Below, in pieces: positions 40,639 to 48,090 of a stretch of DNA of 48,090 bases. How positions within the stretch are numbered: position 1 is the stretch's first letter; each line of letters starts with the position of its first letter. Source of the DNA: Armatimonadota bacterium (GTDB lineage Bacteria; Armatimonadota; Fimbriimonadia; Fimbriimonadales; Fimbriimonadaceae); the NCBI GenBank assembly GCA_018268335.1, contig JAFDWT010000019.1:1-48090 (forward strand). The letters are read 5' to 3'. The notes beneath the pieces were generated by a model. That model was not told the origin of the DNA and did not search any database. It saw only the letters and a list, made by a program, of their open reading frames with translations. A program made the translations under genes and the position numbers.

Positions 40639-41910
40639 GTGCTGTCCGCTCTCTATCTCCTCACCGCCGTCCAAGTCCAGCCCGTCCGCAAGTTGGTTGT
40701 TACTCCCATCCACCAGGACAGCTTCAACAAAGGCGGCAAGGCGAAGAAGCGTGTCCAGGGCGGCAACCCGCGGATGATGGGGACGACGCTCGTCTTCGAC
40801 GGCTCGCAAGACGGCAACCGGCAGGTCGACCCCCAGATCGCCGTCGGCGGCGGGTACGTGTTGCACGGCACGAACAGTGGTCTGGTGATTTACAACAAGA
40901 AAGGCGAGTACGTCGACGGTGTGCCGCAGAGTGAGTTCAACAACGGCATCGACCCGAAGCTGTTCTACGACATGCACAACAAGGTCTTCGGGTTCGACCT
41001 TTGGTACTACTACGACAAGCCCAAGGTCAAACCGATCAACATCTCCATCTCAGCGACGAGCGACCCGCGCGGGGCCTGGAACACCTACGCCATTCCGTCG
41101 CCCGACGAGGTCGACGGCGGTGGGATTGGCTTCAGCCGCAAGTGGATCGGCTACTCCTGGCCCGGCGGCAATGAGCGTACTCTGGTCATGAAGACGGCCG
41201 AGGCGAAGGCCGGCAAGCCGGCGACGGTGTACTTCTTCTCCGGCTCGCTCGGCAGCCCAGTGATGACCCAAGACCCGACCGATGACCTGCTGTTTGTCCA
41301 GTTGACGAACGAGGACATAGTGCTGACGACCGTCGGCGACGGTCCGCGCGGTGAACCAGTAGTCAAGAAGGTGGTGCGCGCTCCTCATCACTTCACCCAC
41401 TTCGGCTACCCGCCCCAATCGCCAATGAAAGGGACCGACAAGAAGACTGCAAGCGGCGACCGGAACCCCAAGAACCTAGTCGTCCAAGGCAAGCACCTGT
41501 GGTTCTCGCATGCGGTCAACGTCGATGGCCGAGCGGCGGTGCAGTGGCACCAGTTCCGGCTTGACGGCAGCGAGGTTCAGAGCGGGCTCATCAGCGACCC
41601 GACTGACAGCTTCATTCAGACGACGATCGCCGTCAACAAGCACAACGACGTTCTAGTCGGCTTCCAACAGGCCGGGCCGGAGATGTTCGTTTCCGGTCGC
41701 TATGCATTGCGGCTGGACAAGGACCGCCAAGGGATGCTGCGGCCGATAGTCAAGCTCGCCGAAGGACTGGCTGCCACAGAAGGCGGAGCTTGGGGCGACT
41801 ATAGCGGATCGTGCGTCGATGGCGACGACATGACGCGCCTGTGGACCATCCAGAGCTTCGCCAACGCCCAAGGGCGAGGCGGTACGGTCATCGCCTGCGT
41901 CAAGCCCTGA
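40639..41910 (+). CDS. Exported beta-propeller-like protein of unknown function
   Basis: This 423-residue protein starts with a short hydrophobic stretch (LSALYLLTAVQVQP). Blade-like beta repeats run through the body: VDPQIAVGGGYVLHGTNSGL, then ISISATSDPRGAWNTYAI and QTTIAVNKHNDVLVGF. The C-terminal WGDYSGSCVDGDDMTRLWTIQSFA is a phrase seen in many exported bacterial sialidase-like propellers. No catalytic residues can be assigned. The GTG at 40639 is chosen because it begins the hydrophobic segment and has a TACACT nine bases upstream; the frame extends further up only through the GH31 gene. Confidence 0.75.
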   Translation: MLSALYLLTAVQVQPVRKLVVTPIHQDSFNKGGKAKKRVQGGNPRMMGTTLVFDGSQDGNRQVDPQIAVGGGYVLHGTNSGLVIYNKKGEYVDGVPQSEFNNGIDPKLFYDMHNKVFGFDLWYYYDKPKVKPINISISATSDPRGAWNTYAIPSPDEVDGGGIGFSRKWIGYSWPGGNERTLVMKTAEAKAGKPATVYFFSGSLGSPVMTQDPTDDLLFVQLTNEDIVLTTVGDGPRGEPVVKKVVRAPHHFTHFGYPPQSPMKGTDKKTASGDRNPKNLVVQGKHLWFSHAVNVDGRAAVQWHQFRLDGSEVQSGLISDPTDSFIQTTIAVNKHNDVLVGFQQAGPEMFVSGRYALRLDKDRQGMLRPIVKLAEGLAATEGGAWGDYSGSCVDGDDMTRLWTIQSFANAQGRGGTVIACVKP

Positions 41911-42177
41911 TCAACGTGGAATCTTCGGGCGCAAGCGAGGCAAGTGGGGGCGGAAATCGTCGTCCAGCTTGTCCAACATCGCCTTTTTCAGGCGTCTGCG
42001 TAGGCTGGCATCACCGCCGACTGCTAAGGATTCAAGTCGGTCAAGAATGCTCTCGGGCTTCTTCGCAGACGGATCGGCGACGATCTTGTCCATACTTGCC
42101 TTACGGGAATCGACACGGGTTGGTGGCACCGTATTCGTGTGCAAAGAGTCTAGTGGCCGCCATAAGTCAAGTTCCAA
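41911..42177 (-). CDS. Small hypothetical protein
   Basis: This open frame of 88 codons starts at a TTG (42177). An ATG at 42093 would give a 60-residue highly charged, helical protein (SILDRLESLAVGG, then LRRRLKKAMLDKLDDDFRPH). It occupies almost the whole gap between the convergent propeller gene, which it abuts, and the divergent WD40 gene. No family or signal is recognised. Its Lys/Arg/Asp-rich helix makes a real small protein plausible, but this could be chance. Confidence 0.35.
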   Translation of the reverse strand: MELDLWRPLDSLHTNTVPPTRVDSRKASMDKIVADPSAKKPESILDRLESLAVGGDASLRRRLKKAMLDKLDDDFRPHLPRLRPKIPR

Positions 42178-42188
42178 GTAGCTTGAGC

Positions 42189-42194
42189 TAACAT
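42189..42194 (+). promoter_or_regulatory. Putative -10 (TAACAT) of the WD40 gene
   Basis: TAACAT lies six bases before the ATG at 42201. The same bases on the other strand lie upstream of the possible small minus-strand gene. Confidence 0.4.
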
Positions 42195-42200
42195 CCGGAC

Positions 42201-43100
42201 ATGCATCTGTTTGCTCTCGGATTGTTGCTTCTGACCGCTCAAGACGCCGGCGTGATGGCCGGGCACACGCGGGACGTCTCGTGCGTCGCCATCTCGGCTG
42301 ACGGCAAGCACCTTGCCTCTGGCAGTGTCGACCGTACCATTCGACTTTGGGATCAAGCTTCCAAGCGGGCGTCGATAACCCTTGAAGGCCACGACGGCGA
42401 GGTCCATTGCGTCGCGTTCAGCCCGGACGGCAAGCTACTCGCCTCGGGGGAGATGTACAAGAAGGTGAAAATTTGGGATGTCGCGGCCCACAAGGAACTG
42501 CAGACCTTCACCGACATCGATGGGGCGGTGCAAAGCATCGCTTTCAGCCCCGATGGCAAGCGCGTCTTCGCCGCTAGTAAGGACAACGCAGCCCGCGTCT
42601 GGACAATCGGCTCCAGCGCCGAAGCCAAAAAACTGCCGCACAAATGGGCAGTGAACGCCATCGCTGTCTCCCCGGACGGCAAGACGGTGGTGACCCTCGA
42701 CGACGGCGGCCACATCACCCTTTGGGACTCCGCTACCCTCAAACAAACCAAGACATGGGAGCATGCGTCGTCAGGACGCTCACTGGCCTTTTCCGCCGAT
42801 GGCAAGACCCTTGTTACTGCCGGCGGCGGTGCGGTCAAGACATGGGATCTCGCATCCGGGGCCATGAAGGCATCCGCAACCTGCGACGCCAACGCCGTCG
42901 CCATCACACCCGATGGCTCGCTAGTCGTCGTCGCCACGCAAGACAACCTCGTGATGGCCCTCAACACCAACGACCTCAGCGTCAAGTGGAAGCTGGAGAA
43001 ACATGAGCGTCCGGTAACCGGAGTCGCAGTATCACCCAATGGCAAAACGGCATACACTTCCGGCATGGACATGACGCTGAGAGTCTGGAATCTGAAGTAG
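42201..43100 (+). CDS. Exported WD40-repeat protein
   Basis: This 299-residue protein has a short signal-like start (MHLFALGLLLLTAQ) and about seven WD40 blades. Each has a GH/FSPDGK turn and a WD-type end (SVDRTIRLWD, KKVKIWD, NAARVWTI, GHITLWD, AVKTWD, TLRVWNLK). One propeller is complete, giving a protein-interaction scaffold. Placement in the periplasm or at the surface is inferred from the signal. It is 57 bases upstream of the SARP-type regulator and transcribed in the same direction, but the regulator has its own -10. Confidence 0.87.
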   Translation: MHLFALGLLLLTAQDAGVMAGHTRDVSCVAISADGKHLASGSVDRTIRLWDQASKRASITLEGHDGEVHCVAFSPDGKLLASGEMYKKVKIWDVAAHKELQTFTDIDGAVQSIAFSPDGKRVFAASKDNAARVWTIGSSAEAKKLPHKWAVNAIAVSPDGKTVVTLDDGGHITLWDSATLKQTKTWEHASSGRSLAFSADGKTLVTAGGGAVKTWDLASGAMKASATCDANAVAITPDGSLVVVATQDNLVMALNTNDLSVKWKLEKHERPVTGVAVSPNGKTAYTSGMDMTLRVWNLK

Positions 43101-43143
43101 TCGAGCCTCCGAGAAGGAAATCGCACTTCAACCGCGGGCCGGG

Positions 43144-43149
43144 CATAAT
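43144..43149 (+). promoter_or_regulatory. Putative -10 (CATAAT) of the SARP-type regulator
   Basis: CATAAT lies eight bases before the GTG at 43158, exactly as CATAAT precedes the methyltransferase start. No ribosome site is visible. Confidence 0.5.
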
Positions 43150-43157
43150 GGCCGCAC

Positions 43158-46100
43158 GTGTCCTCGGACCTGTCGTCGTTCGCGTTTGAGTTGCGGCTCT
43201 TTGGCACCTTCTCCTGCAAGGTGAGGGGGAAGCCGATGCCCCCTCTTCGATCGTCTAAGGGGGATCAGGTCTTGGCCCTGCTCGCGCTGCGCAGACCACC
43301 TCTGGACCGCGGTTGGCTCGCCACGACGCTGTGGCCCGACAGCACTCTCGAACGAAGCCGGTTTTATCTGCGGCGCGAGCTGACGCACTTGCGCTCGGCC
43401 CTGGCGGAAGAAGCTTGGAGGCTCCAGAGTTCCAGTCGGGATTCTCTTTCATTCGACCTTGACGGAGCCTGGGTCGATGTCTTGGAGTTTGACAAGCTGA
43501 TCTTGTCCAGTGATGGCCGCGACAGTGCAGAGGCAATTGCGATAAGAAGTGCCCCACTTCTCGAGTCGGTCGACGAAGACTGGGTGTATTTGGAGCGTGC
43601 TTCGCGCGAAGAAGCATTTGTGGCTGCGGCCCAGCGGTCTGCCGAACGTTTGTCGCAGGATCGAGCGTTCGACCAAGCCATCCCAATCCTCAGATTGGCC
43701 GTCGCCCATGAACCGCTCCGCGAGAGCCTGCACCGCATGCTCTTTACCGCCCTCGGTGAAGTCAACGATTTGGCTGCTCTGGCCAAGGCGTACCGGGAAC
43801 TGCGGTCTTTGCTCCGTCGCGAGCTCGGCGTCGAACCGGACCCGGAGACCCAGGCACTGGTCCGGTCCCTGTTGGAGGGCCAAAGGCCGCCTGGCCCGAG
43901 GGCGATCTCGATGCCGCGCGCGTTCCAGCTTCCCTCCCTCACTTCCAACCTGGTGGGTCGCGAAAGAGACACTGAGGACGTCCTCCGGTTGTTTGATGAG
44001 AACCGTGCCGTCTGTCTGTGCGGGCCTGGCGGCGTCGGCAAGACGAGTCTTGCTCTGGCCACTGGCGCCATATTGTCCGAAAGACTGCAGTGTGGCGGAG
44101 CATTTGTCGATCTGTCGTCAGTCACTAGCCCCCAAGGCGTAGCTGCAGCGGTCGGCTCGGCGCTCGGCTCCCGACAATTTGTTGGCCACGACCCTGTCGA
44201 GACCCTCTCCGGGCTGTTGGCAGACAAGAGCATGTTGCTCGTCATCGACAACTGCGAGCAAATTGCCGATGAGGTCGCCAAGCTTGTCGCCAAGCTCGTT
44301 TCACGCTGTCCACTTGTGCTGGCCCTGATGACGAGCCGACACGCCCTTCGAGCCACAGGTATTGCCAACTATCGACTGGGCCCGCTGTCGTTGAGTCCCT
44401 CCCAGTCAGATTGCCGCTCGCCAGCGACTCTGGTGTTCCTGACGGCCGCCGCCAGGTCGGGACGGGTCATCGAGCCGACTGAGGAGGCGGTCGCCCACAT
44501 CGATGCGATCTGTAGGCGCCTCGACGGCCTCCCTTTGGCCATTCAGGTCGTAGCTTCTTCAGCGTCCACGCTGCCGCTAGCACACGTCAACCAGATGCTC
44601 CACGAAGCTGGAAACTGGCTAGAGATCCGGGGACCCTCTGACGAGTCTCGACATGCCACGGTCAGCGAAGCCATTTCTTGGAGTGTCGGACTGCTCACAG
44701 ATAGCGAGCGCACCCTTCTCACCGCGGCATCCACTTTTGTTGGAGGATGGACACTTGAAGCTGTCACGGCTGTATGTGCTGGGGAGTTAGAGGCGTCGCT
44801 GATAGCCAGCGGATTGAGCGGGCTCGTCGAAAAGTCGATTGTTTCGTTCCAGCCCGCGCAGGAGAGCGGTCGGTACTATTTGTTGGAGCCGATTCGAGAC
44901 TTTGCGTCGACGATGCCCGTGCCTCCCGAGACTGCCGCTGGAAGAAGGCTCCGACACTTTCGGTATTACTACGAGCTCACGTCGAGGCTGGGCCCGCTCC
45001 TCTATGACAGGCAATCTGACCGAGCATTGCAGGAACTAGAAACCGAACTCCACAACCTAAGACTCGCTCAGGACTATTGCTTCGGACAACCTCCACGCCA
45101 ACAGCTGTTCGCGGGCATCACGGCCCAAGAGGCGGGCATGAGGCTCGCAGACCGAATGACACGCTTTTACTTCGTGCGCGGGCCCATTGAAGAGGGTCGC
45201 GAATTGACGTTGGCCGCACTGGCACGGGCGACGCCTGACACTAGCCATTCCCTGCTCGGAATGGTCGTGCTGTCGGCGGGCATCTACGAAGGCTTCTTGG
45301 GCAATGTGGTCGCTGCGGTCGAACACTTGGGCCGTGCGACTGCTCTGGGGAGGAGCGCAGGCGACAAGGCCCTGCTTGGTCGGGCCCTGCACAACCTGGG
45401 CTGGTCACAACAACGCCACGGACTCTATGACGAAGCCCGCGCTTCTTTCACAGAGGCGCTCGCCGTTCACCGGCAAAACGGCGACCCGATGTGGCAGGCC
45501 TTGTGCCTGCAGTATCTCGGCACACTCGACTCCGTGCTACTCAGTCCAGAAACCGCGATCCCCCTGTTCGAGGAAGCTCTCGAAACTTGTGCCGGCCGCG
45601 GTTGCCGGGTCGTAGAAGGCTACGCCCAAGCTGCCATGGGTTCTGCCCTTCGCCAACTCGGCATGCGCGACGAAGCTCGCGACGCCTTTCGGCAGTCTGT
45701 CGACACGCTCCGTGCACTCGGTAACAGGTTCCACTTGGCCACGGCCCAGACGGGCAGGTCCAGGCTGGCCTTGGAAGAGGGTGATCTGGACACGGCCAAG
45801 GCTCTCTTGACTGAGTCGCTCGGACAGTTTGTCGAACTGGGCTGCCGCCTGGAGTTCGCCGCCTGCCTGGAAACTTGGGCCGAGTGGCACGCCGCTGCGG
45901 ACCAGATCGACACGGCCGTGACCTTGCTTGGACATGCCGACCGGCACAGAACGGAACTGCAGGCGCCGCATAGCCCGCAATCGGTGCTGGAAACGGAGAG
46001 GTTGAAGACAAGGGCACAAGAAGTCTTGTCACCAGCGCGCTACCGTCAAACGGTCGCCAAAGGCAAGGCCCTGCGGCAAACGGAAGCGACGGCCCTTGCA

Positions 46101-46160
46101 TTGTCTCAAGGGCCGTTGGTCAACGGTCTCTCCCACCGCGTACACAAACCTTTGGACTAG
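43158..46160 (+). CDS. SARP/AfsR-type transcriptional regulator (wHTH-BTAD-NB-ARC-TPR)
   Basis: This 1000-residue regulator has the AfsR/SARP plan. A winged-helix DNA-binding domain comes first (about residues 8-90, LRLFGTFSCKVRGKP). A BTAD helical domain follows (about 100-245, YRELRSLLRRELGVEPDPET). An NB-ARC/STAND ATPase has P-loop GPGGVGKTS (289-297) and Walker B LLVIDNCEQ. TPR repeats fill the last third (LHNLGWSQQRHGLYDEARASFTEAL). AfsR-like proteins activate secondary-metabolism or differentiation genes when the STAND switch is on. Neither target genes nor a metabolite cluster are in the window. The GTG at 43158 is out of frame with the nearby ATG at 43148. Its stop overlaps the next, convergent gene by four bases. 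Confidence 0.93.
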   Translation: MSSDLSSFAFELRLFGTFSCKVRGKPMPPLRSSKGDQVLALLALRRPPLDRGWLATTLWPDSTLERSRFYLRRELTHLRSALAEEAWRLQSSSRDSLSFDLDGAWVDVLEFDKLILSSDGRDSAEAIAIRSAPLLESVDEDWVYLERASREEAFVAAAQRSAERLSQDRAFDQAIPILRLAVAHEPLRESLHRMLFTALGEVNDLAALAKAYRELRSLLRRELGVEPDPETQALVRSLLEGQRPPGPRAISMPRAFQLPSLTSNLVGRERDTEDVLRLFDENRAVCLCGPGGVGKTSLALATGAILSERLQCGGAFVDLSSVTSPQGVAAAVGSALGSRQFVGHDPVETLSGLLADKSMLLVIDNCEQIADEVAKLVAKLVSRCPLVLALMTSRHALRATGIANYRLGPLSLSPSQSDCRSPATLVFLTAAARSGRVIEPTEEAVAHIDAICRRLDGLPLAIQVVASSASTLPLAHVNQMLHEAGNWLEIRGPSDESRHATVSEAISWSVGLLTDSERTLLTAASTFVGGWTLEAVTAVCAGELEASLIASGLSGLVEKSIVSFQPAQESGRYYLLEPIRDFASTMPVPPETAAGRRLRHFRYYYELTSRLGPLLYDRQSDRALQELETELHNLRLAQDYCFGQPPRQQLFAGITAQEAGMRLADRMTRFYFVRGPIEEGRELTLAALARATPDTSHSLLGMVVLSAGIYEGFLGNVVAAVEHLGRATALGRSAGDKALLGRALHNLGWSQQRHGLYDEARASFTEALAVHRQNGDPMWQALCLQYLGTLDSVLLSPETAIPLFEEALETCAGRGCRVVEGYAQAAMGSALRQLGMRDEARDAFRQSVDTLRALGNRFHLATAQTGRSRLALEEGDLDTAKALLTESLGQFVELGCRLEFAACLETWAEWHAAADQIDTAVTLLGHADRHRTELQAPHSPQSVLETERLKTRAQEVLSPARYRQTVAKGKALRQTEATALALSQGPLVNGLSHRVHKPLD

Positions 46161-46618
46161 CGGTACTGCCCGTGGAGCTTCCACGTCACCTGGCCAGTTG
46201 CCAGATTGGCGAAGCCGTTAAACGTAAGTTCACCGTTGACACCAGCAAAATCACCGGTGCCAGAGACGATCGCCGATTTGATCGACAACACATACAGGCC
46301 CTGGTCGTTGACCGGTACAAGTCTGAGCTCATCGGTCGTTGTGATTGTGCCTCGCGCGCCAAATTGGATCGTATGAGTCGACGTGCCGACGAGGCTCCCG
46401 CCGGGCCCAGGGTTCAGACTTGTCAGAGTGGCCAGCGAAGACTCACTGACTTTGTCATGGCCAATGCGGGCTACACCGGTGCCGGCGAACTGGAACGGGT
46501 TGATGGCCGTGGCTACTCCTTCACCTTGGATGACAGTCACTCCCTGCGCAAACAGCTGGCAGGACATGGCGCAAAAGGTTGCGACGGTAACGACGAGTTT
46601 GGTCAGATTCTTCAACAT
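46157..46618 (-). CDS. Small exported beta-rich protein
   Basis: This 153-residue protein has a signal peptide (cut near QLFAQ, residue 25) and an all-beta body. The final GTGDFAGVNGELTFNGFANL and TWKLHGQY resemble the end of small beta-barrel proteins of the allene-oxide-cyclase/dirigent kind, a weak resemblance only. AGGAAAAG eight bases before the ATG is a proper ribosome site. The stop overlaps the SARP regulator's stop (CTAG). Its function is unknown. Confidence 0.8.
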   Translation of the reverse strand: MLKNLTKLVVTVATFCAMSCQLFAQGVTVIQGEGVATAINPFQFAGTGVARIGHDKVSESSLATLTSLNPGPGGSLVGTSTHTIQFGARGTITTTDELRLVPVNDQGLYVLSIKSAIVSGTGDFAGVNGELTFNGFANLATGQVTWKLHGQYR

Positions 46619-46759
46619 GGTCTTTTCCTGGGCGTGCCGGCCTCGTCTCTGGACAAGAAGCCGGTGCGTTGAAAAGACTGTAAAACGGTGCCGTGACCCG
46701 AACCGTTACCGAAACCGGGCCGATTTGAAAAGTGATGGGAATCTCTTTTTTGTGGTTGG

Positions 46760-47356
46760 TCAGTTCCCGCTTTCTTCGATAACAAGAAGATGCAACAGTC
46801 CTTGGGCAGTTGCCAGATCCTCCGGCGCGTCAATGTCGAGACTGGCCCCTTCCAGATTGACGAGCGCAGCGCCATGGCGCCTGATCACGGACTTCGCGCC
46901 CCGGTCGCCTGCGAGGGCGACAAGCTCGGGGAAGAAGCGGCTGGCGAACAGGCAGGGCGGGCCAGATTCGCTGTCCCAAGCTGTGGCGACGATGTCGGCC
47001 GGGTTCGCGGCCAGCGCTCTCAGGTGTTCTGAAGTCACAAAGGGCTGGTCGGCCAGGGTCAGGATGACGGCATCGACAGCCGGGCTCATTGAACTGACAC
47101 CGTGCGCGATCGAGCTGCCGAGTCCGTCCCGCCACGAGTCGTTTACGGTCGGACGCACGGGCAAACCTTCCAATGCCGACTTGACCTCTTCTGCCACAGC
47201 GCCGAGCACGACAACGACTTCAGCGGCGCCGCACCCCAGGGCGGTCCGCGCCGCCCTCTCGACAAGCGTCATCCCGCCTACCTGCTCCAACTGCTTGGGC
47301 CGGCCCATGCGGCTGGAGCCACCGGCAGCCAAGACGATCACCGCGAAGCGGCGCAT
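46760..47356 (-). CDS. MocA-like molybdenum cofactor nucleotidyltransferase
   Basis: This 198-residue protein of the MobA/MocA family adds CMP (or GMP) to molybdopterin. The nucleotide-binding opening LAAGGSSRMGRPKQL and the metal-binding segment LTLADQPFVTSEHL are present, followed by the C-terminal DIDAPEDLATAQ. The length fits MocA, which supplies xanthine-dehydrogenase-type enzymes. It overlaps the XdhC gene by 19 bases, so the two are co-translated; that pairing supports MocA over MobA. Between it and the small exported gene lies a 141-base gap with no clear terminator. Confidence 0.88.
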   Translation of the reverse strand: MRRFAVIVLAAGGSSRMGRPKQLEQVGGMTLVERAARTALGCGAAEVVVVLGAVAEEVKSALEGLPVRPTVNDSWRDGLGSSIAHGVSSMSPAVDAVILTLADQPFVTSEHLRALAANPADIVATAWDSESGPPCLFASRFFPELVALAGDRGAKSVIRRHGAALVNLEGASLDIDAPEDLATAQGLLHLLVIEESGN

Positions 47357-48090
47357 TGAGACAGCACTCCTTGCATCTCGGCGAGAATGGACAGGGCAAT
47401 CTCTTCCGGGCCCTCAGCGCCCAAATTGAGTCCGACAGGCGCGTGGAACTTGGCTGGCCTGTCCATTTTCAAATCGTCCAAGAGACGGACCGACCTTTGT
47501 CGCGAGCTCACCATGCCGACATACGGACAGTCCGAAGCTAGAAGCGCTGGCAGGAGCGTCCGGTCGGCCAGATAGCCGTGTGTCATCAGCACGACAAATG
47601 TCTGGGAATCAAGCGACAGGAGGCCGGGCAAGTCGTCCAGCGAGGCAGTGGCTAGCTGGTCGGCAGCTGGAAACCGAGAACTGACGGCAAAGTCGGCCCG
47701 ATAGTCCGAGACGCAGGTCATCCAGCCGACTTCCCTCGCCATGCGCTCCAATGGCAGAGCGTCATTGCCTGCCCCGATGATGACGAGCCTAGGGCCAGGC
47801 GGCAGATGTTCGAAGTAGACGTCGGCGAGCCCGGGCTCTAGAAGACTCGACTCGCCTTGACACATTTCTAGACAACACCACGACTTCGAACCCAGGCAGC
47901 CCGCTTTCAAACTGACCGCGATATCGATAGGTTTCCTTAGTTCCAGACTTTGCGATATTCGATGCCAGTCAGATTGTGGATCAAACCGTTCGACCAGAAC
48001 TTCGACCACGCCTGGACAGCCCATGCCGTAGCCCCAGAGCACATCGGCGTCTGAGGTCGTATCGAAGGTGAGTAAGGCAGGCCCGTCTTC
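47338..48090 (-). CDS. XdhC/CoxI-family molybdenum hydroxylase maturation factor (5' end cut)
   Basis: The gene runs off the right edge of the window; 250 codons are seen and the start is missing. The reading frame stays open to base 48090 (ALLTFDTTSDADVLWGYG), which matches the XdhC N-terminal domain, so a GTG at 48042 is an internal codon. The C-terminal NAD-like domain has LVIIGAGNDALPLERMAREV, VSDYRADF and VGMVSSRQRSVRLLDDL. XdhC sulfurates and inserts molybdenum cofactor into xanthine dehydrogenase or CO dehydrogenase relatives. A short Cys-rich insert (GCLGSKSWCCLEMC) separates the two domains. The catalytic subunits are expected just outside the window. Confidence 0.9.
   Translation of the reverse strand, partial: EDGPALLTFDTTSDADVLWGYGMGCPGVVEVLVERFDPQSDWHRISQSLELRKPIDIAVSLKAGCLGSKSWCCLEMCQGESSLLEPGLADVYFEHLPPGPRLVIIGAGNDALPLERMAREVGWMTCVSDYRADFAVSSRFPAADQLATASLDDLPGLLSLDSQTFVVLMTHGYLADRTLLPALLASDCPYVGMVSSRQRSVRLLDDLKMDRPAKFHAPVGLNLGAEGPEEIALSILAEMQGVLSQCAASR

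Noticed and set aside
43158-46160. NB-ARC gene as an Avs/STAND antiphage NTPase
   Set aside because: The N-terminus is a winged-helix DNA-binding domain followed by BTAD, the SARP plan, not a defence effector domain.
1-48090. tRNA, rRNA, CRISPR or insertion-sequence elements
   Set aside because: I saw no cloverleaf, regular spaced repeats or transposase motifs in any gap; all gaps are under 300 bases.

Overview
This window is 48 kb of GC-rich, tightly packed bacterial chromosome with 40 protein genes, one of them cut by the right edge. I see no rRNA, tRNA, CRISPR array, transposase or phage gene. The best guess for the host is an Armatimonadota (Fimbriimonadia-like) bacterium. The reasons are a PEP-CTERM exported protein, an archaeal/eukaryotic-type prolyl-tRNA synthetase, many signal-peptide and lipoprotein genes, many glycoside-active enzymes, and a frequent TANNNT-like hexamer just upstream of start codons that suggests leaderless transcription. 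No taxonomic marker settles this.

Layout. 66-5926 (minus) is an overlapping operon: a BMP-type lipoprotein and nucleoside-family ABC transporter (ATPase and two permeases), then a two-domain 6-pyruvoyltetrahydropterin-synthase-like protein, then a short-chain dehydrogenase. 6014-8757 (plus) holds a MATE/ANKH-like membrane protein and an exported GH26-like glycosidase. 8854-9528 (minus) is a PEP-CTERM protein. 9621-13519 (plus) holds prolyl-tRNA synthetase and a GH51 arabinofuranosidase. 13503-15697 (minus) is a three-gene run: a double-FKBP lipoprotein, an exported protein of unknown function, and a degenerate ArgC-like protein. smpB and a methyltransferase converge at 16.2 kb. 16954-19293 (plus) is an exported cyclophilin coupled to two DppBC-type permeases.

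19394-28865 is all minus strand: an M61 peptidase, a Gfo/Idh oxidoreductase with a DUF1080 hydrolase, a second Gfo/Idh protein, and an exported caspase-like protease coupled to an exported M48 metallopeptidase. 29045-34499 (plus) holds an exported alpha/beta hydrolase, galT, an APH-fold kinase (these three overlap by 4 bases each) and an M28 aminopeptidase. 34503-37754 (minus) is a PAS-GGDEF-EAL cyclic-di-GMP protein. 37914-41910 (plus) holds an SGNH esterase, a GH31 glycosidase and a beta-propeller-like exported protein. 42201-46160 (plus) holds a WD40 protein and a 1000-residue SARP-type regulator. 46157-48090 (minus) holds a small exported protein and a MocA/XdhC pair for molybdenum hydroxylase maturation.

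Taken together, the genes suggest a heterotroph that degrades plant-type polysaccharide and peptides outside the cytoplasm: GH26, GH51, GH31, SGNH esterase, M61, M28, M48 and caspase. It seems to process sugars through Leloir-like (GalT) and 3-keto-glycoside-like (Gfo/Idh plus DUF1080) steps. The points most worth a second look are the coupled exported caspase/M48 pair, the tandem pterin synthase with one catalytically eroded domain beside a reductase, the GalT-APH kinase pair, the ArgC-like pseudoenzyme, and the near-start -10 elements.
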